A stretch of 64,000 nucleotides of DNA from Labrys monachus (GCF_030814655.1 NZ_JAUSVK010000001.1:2623501-2687500), one strand, 5' to 3'. Shown: positions 47,301 through 55,721, numbered from the stretch's first letter. The notes: generated from the letters alone by a model not told the origin. Program-made: numbers and translations.

Positions 47301-47600
47301 ATGGGTCTACTTGTGAAAATACAATTTCTGTTTGTTGTCGTAGCGCTTGCACTTGGTTCTTGTGCTCCTACCCGCCCGAACATTCATGTGGACTCCAATG
47401 GCAATCCTAGGCAGGAAGACGTCGCGGCTGCATGTAGCTCCCATTTCTCACGACAGTCACCGCAATGGGAGCGCTGCATGCAGCGCGTGAGTCAATCGGC
47501 AGCAAACATTGCCCGCTGCATCAAGACTGTCCCGCTGCCGGGGCTACAACGGTGCGTGATGCAGAAGTCGCACCCGGCGTTGGGGGCCAACTTTCAATAA
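47301..47600 (+). CDS. Small Cys-rich lipoprotein
   Basis: The 99-residue product has a signal ending ALALGSCAPTRP (lipobox LGSC). The mature part contains five Cys after the lipid Cys (AACSSHF, ERCMQRV, ARCIKTV, QRCVMQK), suggesting disulfides. It is hydrophilic with no known domain. ATG 47301 fits the signal peptide; earlier starts would bury it. Confidence 0.6.
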   Translation: MGLLVKIQFLFVVVALALGSCAPTRPNIHVDSNGNPRQEDVAAACSSHFSRQSPQWERCMQRVSQSAANIARCIKTVPLPGLQRCVMQKSHPALGANFQ

Positions 47601-47713
47601 GATTTGCAACACCTTCTGTGAGGTAAATGGGGGTCTCCGGCTACGAACCCGCCTGAAGCGTAATGTGGAGCGATAGAAGATGGCGAAGTCCGAAGCGACC
47701 AAGCGCCTTTGTT

Positions 47714-48250
47714 CTAAAAATTTGACATTGGCGTCCACCGCGCGACTTGCCGAACCTCTTTTATAGGATGCATGTCCCGTCCCGCGCGTAATGCCGACAT
47801 CAGTTGAGCGTAGCGGTCTGGGTCCACCTCGCCGTTGTCAGACAGCGTAAGAATTGGCTGGTAGCTTTCATAATCTCCCGGGACGCCCCCTCTTCGATAT
47901 GGAGCCGTCATTTTTACTTCAGCCTCGCCGTTGCCATCGGCCGCGTAAGCGATAATCGCGTCCCGCTTAATTCCCCCTATGGTAGCGTAACCGTCAAAGC
48001 CAAACATCGCGCGCAGACAAGTACCCCGCGTTGTCCCGAACCATTGCGAAGCCGCCTCCGCGCCCTGCTCAAAGGTCGGAGCCTGAAAAATTTGAATATC
48101 CTCAGTCCTGCCGATCCAACTTTTCCGCTGCGATACGCCGAAAGGTATGAGCGTTTCACCGTCGCGACCCGCCATCGCAGAATGAGCTAGCCACTTGCCG
48201 GCAAATCGCATTAACTCCATCCAAGGGTCGCCAAGTTTAAAAAGCGCCAT
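47714..48250 (-). CDS. Unknown protein
   Basis: The 178-residue protein starts MALFKLGDPWMELMRFAGKW and contains FQAPTFEQGAEAASQWFGTT, MFGFDGYATIGGIKRDAII and PILTLSDNGEVDPDRYAQLM. It looks soluble and globular. I recognise no domain and no operon partner. It stands alone on the minus strand. Confidence 0.55.
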   Translation of the reverse strand: MALFKLGDPWMELMRFAGKWLAHSAMAGRDGETLIPFGVSQRKSWIGRTEDIQIFQAPTFEQGAEAASQWFGTTRGTCLRAMFGFDGYATIGGIKRDAIIAYAADGNGEAEVKMTAPYRRGGVPGDYESYQPILTLSDNGEVDPDRYAQLMSALRAGRDMHPIKEVRQVARWTPMSNF

Positions 48251-48642
48251 TTGCTATCTCACCAGTCAGCGATGTCCCCTTGGGCCGCCGCATCGTAAAA
48301 CTCCCGGTAAATATGCACCTCCACGTTGGAATTGTGCAACGCTCATTTCTCGCCATAGGGCCACGACTCCTGGTCTCCTCGCAGTTGAAGCACCGCCCGA
48401 CTTCGCAAGCTTCCGTCCCCGACCAGGCGATAGAAACCTAGGTCCTTTTGTTTTGATGACCGCGTCTGGACCTATCACGGTCATGGTAATGGCATCGGAA
48501 CGCTTGCGCGTCTGAGCGTTCCTCTCTCGTTTGATGACCATCTCGAAACGAGGCGCAATGCTTGGAAAGCGGTTGCGACACCAGCGGGAGGGGCGATAAG
48601 TCATTTTTCGACAGGTTATGGACTTGTGTAATAGACAAGCAC
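48251..48642. other. 392-bp region without a clear gene
   Basis: A minus-strand frame (48266-48604) contains MVIKRERNAQTRKRSDAITM followed by TVIGPDAVIKTKGPRFL. This has protein-like character but no start with a ribosome site, so it may be a remnant. Nothing else is seen. Confidence 0.4.
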
Positions 48643-49293
48643 TCAGAGTTGTCTCTCATATCGCGCTGGCGAGGGGGCGCCTTCCGCCCATGCGAAGTAC
48701 GCTACCTTCCCGTTACCTTCCTTCAGCAGCGCCCTCTTCCGAGCCTTGGCTTCGGTCCTTTGCTTGTCCCGAAGGGTCGTATAGCGGAAGACCATGGGCT
48801 GAGAGACACCAATGACAAGACCCATTTCAGCCTGAGAAAGTTGAGGGAAATGGTCACAGAGCCAATAGACCATTTCGATGATGGGCATGGTTTCACGCTT
48901 TCGCGTCACCACGAAATCGTGAAGGGCGGCTTTCGCCGCTGAGACCACGGGAGATGAAGCCTTGGTCTCGACACTGTTGAGGGCGTCCGCCCACCGCTCC
49001 TCGATCCATTCCCGGCCCATCGGGCCTATCACGTCGAAGGGGTACGGTCTTGCCTTGGTCGGCGGGTGACGTTTGCCGAAGTCGCGTTCAAGGAACCAGG
49101 GCGCGAAGTGGTGTCGCTGGGTACCGCCACCGCCAGCCATGGTGACAACATCAAGTTCGCGGAGAACCTCGCGGGCCTTCCTCGGGCCAACGCCGTGGCG
49201 CTCTCCCAGTTCAGAGATGGTCATCCATTCCCCGGCGTCGACCAGGATCATTTCCCCGGTCTTCCGGTCAAAGACCTCTTGCGTATAGAGCAT
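48643..49293 (-). CDS. Unknown protein with two predicted helix-turn-helix regions
   Basis: The 216-residue protein starts MLYTQEVFDRKTGEMILVD. An N-terminal HTH candidate is MTISELGERHGVGPRKAREV (about 26-45). A C-terminal HTH candidate is LSQAEMGLVIGVSQPMVFRY (about 155-174), with a basic tail KARKRALLKEGNG. This suggests a DNA-binding regulator or phage small-terminase-like protein. ATG 49293 lies 2 nt after the stop of the preceding gene, so the two are co-translated. Confidence 0.65.
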   Translation of the reverse strand: MLYTQEVFDRKTGEMILVDAGEWMTISELGERHGVGPRKAREVLRELDVVTMAGGGGTQRHHFAPWFLERDFGKRHPPTKARPYPFDVIGPMGREWIEERWADALNSVETKASSPVVSAAKAALHDFVVTRKRETMPIIEMVYWLCDHFPQLSQAEMGLVIGVSQPMVFRYTTLRDKQRTEAKARKRALLKEGNGKVAYFAWAEGAPSPARYERQL

Positions 49294-49295
49294 GC

Positions 49296-49967
49296 TCACT
49301 GCAGCCCCCGGAGTGCCGTTCGCACGTCCTCTTGAGCTTGCTGCGTGGCCTCGTTCTGGTCCCTCTCCAGCTTCGCCATCCAGACGCCGGCCGCCCCCAG
49401 CGCCGTGGCCAGCCATTGGGCGAGGCAGAGGACGATGCGGGGAGCGAGGTCTCGATAGACGCGCTTGGTCTTGCCCGTGGCATGGTTGTGGTAGCTGCCG
49501 ACGTTGACTTCGGAGAGGAGACGGACACGGCGCACCATCTGGAACTGGAAAGCCCTGTCATCCTTGAAGCGGCGACCCTCATTGCCCTCCATGACGTACA
49601 GGGCGAGCACGGTACGGACGATGTCCCGTGGCTCGATGCCACTATCGGCCAGCTTCACCACGGCTCGAGCCGCTTCCCGCTGGTATCGATATTGCGGTGT
49701 GCCGCGCTCAGCGAGGGCCTTGGCGTCGGCGAGAAGGACACGCCAGCGTGCATCGAGGGCGGGCCATAGGGGGCTCTCGCGGTTCCGGGCGATGCGCTGG
49801 TCCACCAGCTTGAGATATGGCCGAAGCTCGGATGCGGTGACGCCCTTCTGCGTGGGCGCGCCGTGGCGACGATAGGCGGTGCTGTGGGCATTGCAGAAGC
49901 GGCCGTGACCGTGGGCGTCGAGGGTGCAGCCGGGGACGGCGCAGAGGCGATGCGATAATCTAGTCAT
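49296..49967 (-). CDS. Unknown protein with N-terminal zinc-binding motif
   Basis: The 223-residue protein opens with MTRLSHRLCAVPGCTLDAHG then HGRFCNAHSTAYRRHG. The pattern C-x4-C-x10-C-x2-H could bind zinc and is common in short phage proteins near HNH nucleases. The rest is helical with a basic HNHATGKTKRVYRDLAP segment. The start ATG overlaps the 31-residue leader stop (ATGA) and the stop is 2 nt from the next gene, so it is the middle of a three-gene unit. Confidence 0.65.
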   Translation of the reverse strand: MTRLSHRLCAVPGCTLDAHGHGRFCNAHSTAYRRHGAPTQKGVTASELRPYLKLVDQRIARNRESPLWPALDARWRVLLADAKALAERGTPQYRYQREAARAVVKLADSGIEPRDIVRTVLALYVMEGNEGRRFKDDRAFQFQMVRRVRLLSEVNVGSYHNHATGKTKRVYRDLAPRIVLCLAQWLATALGAAGVWMAKLERDQNEATQQAQEDVRTALRGLQ

Positions 49968-50059
49968 GGTGAGATGCCCATGCCGAGGTACGCGGCACTT
50001 TCGTCATGAGTAAAGCCCATAGAAAGAATGGAGATGAGTTGTTCGGTAGCGATGGTCAC
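49964..50059 (-). CDS. 31-residue leader-type protein
   Basis: A short frame from GTG 50059 (AAGGAA at 8-nt spacing) encodes MTIATEQLISILSMGFTHDE and SAAYLGMGISP. Its stop overlaps the next start as ATGA. The peptide resembles part of a helix-turn-helix (SMGFTHDESAAYLGMG). It may serve translational coupling. Its small size keeps confidence moderate. Confidence 0.45.
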   Translation of the reverse strand: MTIATEQLISILSMGFTHDESAAYLGMGISP

Positions 50060-50762
50060 GTTCGATATTCCTTGATGCTGATAAACGGCAGCACGGCACG
50101 CAGCGCGAGTAGCCGAGCGATGGTCGCGATTTGGATTTGTGATTGCAGTGTGGGGGCAATTCGACCGCGTGGAGACGAATGCCGGACGCGGGGACACGCA
50201 AACAGATGGGCGCCCAAAAATTAGGCAAACCCATTTATCGGGCATGACAACCGCGATGGCCTGCCCAGGGAGTGTGCGTATCCTAGAGTGAGGGGCAATT
50301 GCGCGCGCCGGGCTGCCGCCAGCACCAGGAGTCGGATGCAACCCTCGCAGGCGCGCTCAGCGAGGACCAAACGGGGACGCCGTCTCTCTCATGACCACGT
50401 TGGAATTATCGGCGCTGAGAACGCCGTCATTGGAAACCGATTAGAGCACGATAGCTCGTCGCTGAGTGCCCGCGTTGAGGCGCCCTTCGGCGATACCGTT
50501 CGTGATTTGCTCAACTTAAAATGGCGTAATGTTTGCCGCCCACCTCTCATCGCGCTGGGCCGCTGGGGGAACCTTGGCCATCCGTCGGGGGGACGCGTGA
50601 TGGCTTGTTTGTTACGCCCGTCAGTAGTCAGTTTTTCGGAAATTGAGGCACGCCGACCTCGGTTCTCCGCTCCACAAGCGCTCTGTCGCCGTCTTAGTCT
50701 TGACGGCCAAAGTCAGTTGCTGAAACTACCGTCAAACAAATACGACTAGGGGTAGGAGCGCC
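50060..50762. other. 703-bp region without a convincing gene
   Basis: Frames on both strands are present but lack ribosome sites and natural composition. The promoter for the 50059 leader operon (minus) and perhaps for the 50769 gene (plus, GGAG at 50755-50758) should lie here. Confidence 0.45.
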
Positions 50763-50768
50763 GTGCGC

Positions 50769-51125
50769 ATGACACTGAATTATGGAAAGTACAGATATGT
50801 CCTGGATACGGTCGAGTCTATCTGCAAATCTAGCGCTGTCGACGAGTGTATAATTGGAATTACGGCGCAATCTGATCAGCGCCGTCGTGCTTATCGCGAT
50901 GCGAAGGTGCTCCAGTATCCCCACTTTGTAGTCCTCATTCAGGATCTAAAACGGGAAGATGCGCTCGGTATTGAAGAGTACCTGCAGGCGCAGATCAAGC
51001 AGCCAGCTGGGAAGGCGATATACAAGAAATATCATCCCGACAGGAGAGACGGCATGCATAGGCGAAGTGTCGGCGGCTCCGACAATTATACGGATGGGTA
51101 CACCGTTTATCTTACATGGCGTTAG
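50769..51125 (+). CDS. Unknown small protein, possibly nuclease-like
   Basis: The 118-residue protein starts MTLNYGKYRYVLDTVESICK. ECIIGITAQSDQRRRAYRDA followed by HFVVLIQDLKREDALGIEEY resembles the beta-helix layout of GIY-YIG-like domains (IGIT..., R, E), and the end SVGGSDNYTDGYTVYLTW is Gly/Tyr-rich. That relation is inference only. GGAG lies 10 nt before ATG 50769; GTG 50763 is possible. It is convergent with the resolvase. Confidence 0.55.
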   Translation: MTLNYGKYRYVLDTVESICKSSAVDECIIGITAQSDQRRRAYRDAKVLQYPHFVVLIQDLKREDALGIEEYLQAQIKQPAGKAIYKKYHPDRRDGMHRRSVGGSDNYTDGYTVYLTWR

Positions 51126-51145
51126 AAGGTCATGTCAGGGCTTCC

Positions 51146-51796
51146 TCACAGCCCCCAAGCGGCCAACGAATCTTCCGCCTTCGCGGGCTCCTCTCTCACC
51201 CTGATAACCGTCTGCCGCGTCAAACCGGCAGCCCTGGCAATCTCCGACGTGCCCGCTCCGCCTGCCAGCATATCCCGGACGGTCGTCAGTTGCTCCCGGC
51301 TGAAGCTCGGCTTGCGCCCAAGATATGCTCCCTTCTCACCTGCCTCCTGCTTGGCCCTGGCAGCTGCTATACCGGCCTTCTGGGCTTCCTTGGTAGCTTC
51401 CGCCTGGGCCTGCGAAAGGGCCGCCATGAAGCCGATGAGGGCATCCCTGACGGCTTGCTGCATGGGGTCTTTCGTAGCTCCGTCGAAGGTCAGTCCATTG
51501 ATAACCGTCCGGATGACAACTCCCCGACGCATGAACTCTCGGATAGTGTCGCAGACATCCTGATAGTTGCGGCCGAGACGGTCTACCCAGCGCACCACTA
51601 GGGTGTCGCCCGCACGGAGGATGTCGAACAGCCTGCGGCCCTGAGGGCGCTCCATGAGCGTAGTGGCAATACCGGATACGCCATCATCCGAAACAACCTC
51701 ATCGACCTTGAACCCTGCCTGTTCGGCTTGGGTGCGCTGGTGGGTGATGTTCTGTTCGGTGGTCGAGACGCGGGCGTAAAGGACGGTGCGAGACAT
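51146..51796 (-). CDS. Serine recombinase (resolvase family)
   Basis: The 216-residue small serine recombinase has the N-terminal catalytic motif YARVSTTEQN with the nucleophile Ser, followed by LVVRWVDRLGRNYQDV (Arg/Asp triad part). The E-helix with GFMAALSQAQAEATKEAQ leads to a C-terminal HTH (AGGAGTSEIARAAGLTRQTV). It resembles Tn3-type resolvases/invertases. It may resolve or invert segments within the island. ATG 51796 matches the family start MSRTVLYARVS. Confidence 0.93.
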   Translation of the reverse strand: MSRTVLYARVSTTEQNITHQRTQAEQAGFKVDEVVSDDGVSGIATTLMERPQGRRLFDILRAGDTLVVRWVDRLGRNYQDVCDTIREFMRRGVVIRTVINGLTFDGATKDPMQQAVRDALIGFMAALSQAQAEATKEAQKAGIAAARAKQEAGEKGAYLGRKPSFSREQLTTVRDMLAGGAGTSEIARAAGLTRQTVIRVREEPAKAEDSLAAWGL

Positions 51797-52049
51797 GGTG
51801 ACGAACATTCCAACTGATGTACGAAAGGGTACTGTCCGTAGAAATGCATGTCCGTAGATGGAAGTCAACCCTAGCGTACAACCCCTAACCCACACATCCG
51901 AGTGTCCGTTGCGGTATACCCCTGCGGACGAGCGTCTGGGTTGGGCTCCTCCCTTTCCCCGTGCTATGCTCCGTCAATACTACAGGCGGCTTGGGCGCCG
52001 ACATTCACGGACGACAGCACAACGCCTAGCCACGCCAACGGCGCTGACA

Positions 52050-52461
52050 CGGGCCAGCGGGCGCTCGCCTTCCTGGTGGTAGAGAAGGCAACCGACGAAG
52101 AGCGGCTTGCGCTTCAGGCGTGGGCCTCGCAATTGCTGGCGATACGAGACAGCGATAGGACGCGAGCAGGAAAGGCCAAGGCGGCGATAGCGCTCACCGC
52201 ATCGGCCAAGGTCGTGTGGCCTGCCACGCGCATTATAGCGGCGAAGGTAAAGGAAGTCGGCTGGGCAATCGGAGCCGCTCGGCTAGTGCTGGTCTCGTGG
52301 GCGCTGGGTTAGGCATCGCGCTTGATGGTGGTCAGAGCGCGGGAATTGCCGCCCTGGGCACAGCCATTGGGGTGCCGCTCTAGGTGGTGCTAGGGGCTGG
52401 CGCAGCGTTCGCGAACGGGCTTCTGGAGGAACTGAAGCGGCTCGGTAGCGACAGGGGATAG
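52050..52461 (+). pseudogene. Degraded Gly-rich membrane-like protein
   Basis: The frame encodes FLVVEKATDEERLALQAWAS and AKVVWPATRIIAAKVKEVGW. It then shifts to LVGAGLGIALDGGQSAGIAA and LGTAIGVPL, meets a TAG, and continues in frame as VVLGAGAAFANGLLEELKRL to TAG 52459-52461. One frameshift and one nonsense codon are therefore present. The original was probably a hydrophobic holin-like or structural protein. It precedes the DUF2293 relic. Confidence 0.5.
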
Positions 52462-52482
52462 CCTGGGGCGGAAGCTGTAACG

Positions 52483-52782
52483 ATGGCGAAGAAGGGCGGA
52501 ACATCGAAGCGCTTCACCATTGATGAGGTGCTACTGCACATGCGGCAGCGGCATTCCCATTGCCCTGAAGAGACCAAGGAAACGATTGCACGCCAAGTGG
52601 CCTGACGCCCATGGTAGACGAAAACCCCGATAGGGCGCGCCGTGGGGATTACCATCGACAGCCATGTCAGGCATAAGATGACCAACTATGAGAGCCTCTA
52701 CCAAATCAAGGGCCTGATCCGCGAAGAGGCGCATCTCATTATTCTTCCCGAGGTGCTCGGCATTCTTCGCTCATGGCAGTAG
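52483..52782 (+). pseudogene. DUF2293 family gene with two nonsense codons
   Basis: One frame spans 52483-52782. It starts MAKKGGTSKRFTIDEVLLHM, then CPEETKETIARQVA and a TGA, three codons, a TAG, and continues to IDSHVRHKMTNYESLYQIKG with REEAHLIILPEVLGILRSW. The pattern AHVRH-x-x-T-x-Y-x-x-L...R-x-E-A-R...V-x-x-x-L-x-x-W is the DUF2293 hallmark. Both nonsense codons are one G-to-A change from TGG. The function of the family is unknown. Confidence 0.72.
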
Positions 52783-53237
52783 CTACCCGCTAAAGGTTGG
52801 GGTGGTGGCGTCCCCTCGTCTTCGTCCTGCCTGAAGGCCACCTAGCAGCACGTCCGCGTCTGCCCGGCAAACCGTCCGCCGTGTCGCGCGGGTTACTGTC
52901 CATGATACCGCAGGTGGGGGCACGGGGGAACGCGCGTTCATCTCCGTCGAGGTCATGTCTCAGATTTTTCCGGCAAAACATTTCGACGCGCTAGAGGGCG
53001 GTCCTAACGTCTTCATACCCGAGCCCTTCCAGGGACTGTGGAGACGTGACGCTCAAGACGAAGGCTGCTACATACGTCAAGCTACCAGGCTTTCAGTGTT
53101 TGGCAGTCTATATTGGCAGGCAGGTGGTGGCCTTCTTCCTAGACCAGCGACAAAATCTAATATTTGGCGATTTTTTACTTCGCAAAAGATATAAGGTACG
53201 CTAAGTCCAATTTTTAAATAATCCGGCGGCTAATAAG
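52783..53237. other. 455-bp intergenic region before the 2TM operon
   Basis: No gene is convincing. Composition drops sharply to AT-rich after about 53100. The stretch TTTTTTACTTCGCAAAAG then ATATAAGG (53169-53196) is a plausible promoter for the 53238 operon. Confidence 0.4.
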
Positions 53238-53753
53238 ATGAATGACAATGGACACAGTGAACAGCAGCGCTATTGGAATCAACTCGTTCTTGTGAAGATA
53301 GTCGCTTGTTATGTACGGAGGTATAGAGATGAGCATTCACAGTGGATAAGATCGATAGGGTTGTTCAAGGCAGTTGCGACAAGTGCAACGATTGGTGCTT
53401 GGATTATATGGAAGGAGTATGCTATCGTATGGGGGGTGGTAGTCGGTGCAACACAAGTTCTAGATGCTGCTAAAGATTATCTTCCTCAGGTCAAGAATCG
53501 CCATCTAGCGAGTGAGTTCGTATCTTCGGTCGAGAAAATCCTAATCGACGCGGAGTTTGAATGGTATGAAATTTACGCTGGGAAGGTCCCTGCTCCTGAC
53601 ATCATGGAGAGATGGCGCAGACTGTCTAGGTTGCTACACGATCATGAGACCAAATGTTTTCCAGATGGCTTGCCGGTCAATGACAAACGCCAGTCCCTGG
53701 CGGAAGAGGATGCGGCTACCTATTTTAAAGTGCAATATTTAGTGGAGGGATAG
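53238..53753 (+). CDS. Two-TM protein heading a microprotein operon
   Basis: The 171-residue protein has two adjacent hydrophobic helices, about 43-58 (FKAVATSATIGAWIIW) and 61-78 (YAIVWGVVVGATQVLDAA). A long charged helical cytoplasmic C-terminus follows (EFVSSVEKILIDAEFEWYEI). The layout resembles SLATT-type or other 2TM effector proteins of defence loci, but this is inference. GGCGGCTAATAAG precedes the ATG. It is AT-rich, and three tiny genes follow with gaps of +3, -11 and -11 nt, so all four are co-translated. Confidence 0.7.
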   Translation: MNDNGHSEQQRYWNQLVLVKIVACYVRRYRDEHSQWIRSIGLFKAVATSATIGAWIIWKEYAIVWGVVVGATQVLDAAKDYLPQVKNRHLASEFVSSVEKILIDAEFEWYEIYAGKVPAPDIMERWRRLSRLLHDHETKCFPDGLPVNDKRQSLAEEDAATYFKVQYLVEG

Positions 53754-53756
53754 CAG

Positions 53757-53945
53757 ATGACAAAGAGGATTGAAGGCGCAGACCTTCATAAGGCAGCCCG
53801 ATGGGGGGAATTGCGAAGGAGCACCCTTGTCGGCTCGCCCAAACTTTCCATTCCTATGCCGTCCGGCGCGGCCTCTCCCCCTCCAATCCCTGATGATGTG
53901 AAACCAAAGGCAGCCGCAAGCGGGAAAGAAAACAATGACAAGTGA
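53757..53945 (+). CDS. PMP-motif microprotein 1
   Basis: This 62-residue hydrophilic protein starts MTKRIEGADLHKAARWGEL. It has the shared core KLSIPMPS at residues 29-36 and a disordered Pro/Ala/Lys tail ending KPKAAASGKENNDK. GGAGGG lies 11 nt upstream of the ATG, inside the 2TM gene end. The last 11 nt overlap microprotein 2. It has no known family. Confidence 0.6.
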   Translation: MTKRIEGADLHKAARWGELRRSTLVGSPKLSIPMPSGAASPPPIPDDVKPKAAASGKENNDK

Positions 53946-54117
53946 TAAGGAAAAGCCTCGCTATCTTGAGGAGAGCAGTACTTTGCTACAGGTAACGCGA
54001 GCAAACGTTCCGATGCCCAAACGCCCGACTGCGCCTCAACAGGCCGCTTCTCCGTCTAGCAGCAGCAAGCCTACCAGCGCTTCGGGTGAAAATAGAGGGG
54101 GAAATAGTGGCAAATAA
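53935..54117 (+). CDS. PMP-motif microprotein 2
   Basis: This 60-residue protein starts MTSDKEKPRYLEESSTLLQV, has core RANVPMPK at 22-29 and a Ser/Pro-rich tail ending KPTSASGENRGGNSGK. Its tail is similar to that of microprotein 1 (KP-x-x-ASG-x-EN), indicating duplication. GGGAAAG precedes the ATG. It overlaps its neighbours on both sides by 11 nt. Confidence 0.6.
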   Translation: MTSDKEKPRYLEESSTLLQVTRANVPMPKRPTAPQQAASPSSSSKPTSASGENRGGNSGK

Positions 54118-54283
54118 GGATACGGACACAAAGTGCTGGGTCGCTGCCGACAGCCAATTGATACCGGCACCGAGAATTAGCGTACCTATGCCCAAGCCAG
54201 TTGCTAGCGCCGGCCAAAATCAAACGAGCAGCACGCCAAGGGCTAAGCCAATCATCGACACCACTTCTAAGAAAACCACTTGA
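54107..54283 (+). CDS. PMP-motif microprotein 3
   Basis: This 58-residue protein from GTG 54107 (GGGGG 6 nt upstream) starts MANKDTDTKCWVAADSQL. It has core RISVPMPK at 23-30 and a Ser/Thr/Lys-rich tail ending DTTSKKTT. A longer GTG start at 54086 is possible but lacks a ribosome site. It is the third paralogue in a row. The following 370 bp (54284-54653) contain no recognised gene. Confidence 0.58.
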   Translation: MANKDTDTKCWVAADSQLIPAPRISVPMPKPVASAGQNQTSSTPRAKPIIDTTSKKTT

Positions 54284-54653
54284 CGTTGTTCTAAGCAGCC
54301 GTTCGGAAGGCAGCCTACTTGTTTTTGCACGTGTCCGGAAGTTTGGTACGGTGCCAATTGTTGGGCCGAGAATTTGCCTGTCAAAATCAATAGCATGCGG
54401 GCGGCTCTGCTGAACTCGCGGCGCTCTTGCGGCGTGGGCCATCCCGGCGGCACCGATCTAATATATGGACGCTTCACTCTGAGCGATTGTGAAGATTTAT
54501 ATCATTCCGCAAAGAAGACTTTCCGGAGGGCGTAGACCTTACCACCGGCAAGAAACGCCGCAGAAGGGAAAGAGCAAATTTAGCCTTCGATCCTTGCGGG
54601 TCGTCCACCATTTTAACGTCTGCAAGCTGATTTAGCCGAGAGTGCCAGCAACG

Positions 54654-55676
54654 ATGCAACAAGAAACTTGGCAACAACTCCTGTCGTTCGAGAGCCGTGA
54701 TCTTGTTTCGATGTGGTTCAAAAAGATTCATGGCCGTGAATTGAATGCACGCCGTGCAAAGGAGATTACTGCTGCGGCTGCACAGTCTCGTGAGTTCTTC
54801 AGAAATTCGAATTCTTCTGCCAATTCTGTCAAGCCGTTACTGACGTTTTACGGCGTCGCCAGTCTCGCACGAGCGCTAACGTTGCTTCTTAGACGAGATG
54901 GCGGCGAAGAGGGCCTTAGCAAGGGTCATGGACTTGAGACGGTTGACTGGAGCAATCAGCTTTCTGGCGAGCTATCTGTCGGTATAGCCGCCCTGTACGG
55001 GCTAAAGATTCGTACTTGTTCTGGGCTGTTTTCCGATTTCGCTGAGCATACACAAAGTCGCATTCCGATCCACGTCAACTCAAGCGCTGTGGATTGGAGA
55101 TTGAAGTACCCAAGAGTGGACATAGGGGACGAATTCTCATTTGGAGAAATCACACGACGCATGCCGGATCTTCGAAAGGAGCACGAAATTCTGGGAGAAA
55201 AACTTCTCTATTCTGACATAAACGATATGAATTACGAACCAAATAAAGGTATAAACATAAAGGTTCAAGCTAAAACCTTCAAAAATTTTCAGGATGAATA
55301 TTATTCCATGGGATATTCATTTCAAGAGGCTGGTAATATTATAATTATAGATAGCAATTCGGATCTGACAAATGAGAATATTCCTCAATTTCTCCATTCA
55401 TATCTACATAAGACGTTTGGAACAATTCCAAATCTATTTTTGGTGGCGCCCATGCCTAATGGCAAACGGTATTCCCAATTATGCATGATGTATATAATCG
55501 CATTTGTGCTTGGAATGCTGGTGAGGTATTTTCCAACGCACTGGGTATCACTTTCCCAAGGCAACAAGGGTGACGCGCTGTGGCCTACTATCAATCGTGC
55601 ACATCGTTGCATTGAGGAGTCTTTCCCCGAAATGGTGGCGGAGATGGTTGAAGATATACTATCTAATCCTTTATAG
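54654..55676 (+). CDS. YaaC-like protein
   Basis: The 340-residue protein resembles the YaaC family (B. subtilis YaaC), which has no established biochemical role. The N-terminal match is LNARRAKEITAAAAQSREFF followed by VKPLLTFYGVASLARALTLL and KGHGLETVDW. The middle carries an extended AT-rich region (NIKVQAKTFKNFQDEYYS), and the C-terminus has LFLVAPMPNGKRYSQLCMMY and hydrophobic helices. Start ATG 54654, or GTG 54642. Members occur near defence and mobile elements, so a defence role is conceivable but unproven. Confidence 0.65.
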   Translation: MQQETWQQLLSFESRDLVSMWFKKIHGRELNARRAKEITAAAAQSREFFRNSNSSANSVKPLLTFYGVASLARALTLLLRRDGGEEGLSKGHGLETVDWSNQLSGELSVGIAALYGLKIRTCSGLFSDFAEHTQSRIPIHVNSSAVDWRLKYPRVDIGDEFSFGEITRRMPDLRKEHEILGEKLLYSDINDMNYEPNKGINIKVQAKTFKNFQDEYYSMGYSFQEAGNIIIIDSNSDLTNENIPQFLHSYLHKTFGTIPNLFLVAPMPNGKRYSQLCMMYIIAFVLGMLVRYFPTHWVSLSQGNKGDALWPTINRAHRCIEESFPEMVAEMVEDILSNPL

Positions 55677-55693
55677 TGCAGATATTTGATTGC

Positions 55694-55721
55694 GGCTGCC
55701 GGCTGCCGGCTGCCGGCTGCC
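55694..55721. repeat. Tandem 7-bp repeat (GGCTGCC)x4
   Basis: Four perfect copies of GGCTGCC lie just after the YaaC-like gene. This is a short VNTR-type array, likely variable between strains. Confidence 0.9.

Noticed and set aside
52483-52782. Alternative genetic code or stop-codon recoding in the DUF2293 relic
   Set aside because: Both TGA and TAG would have to be read, while neighbouring intact genes use them as stops. Decay is simpler.
55694-55721. CRISPR array
   Set aside because: The repeat is 7 bp without spacers. No array with 23-40-bp repeats was seen in the window.
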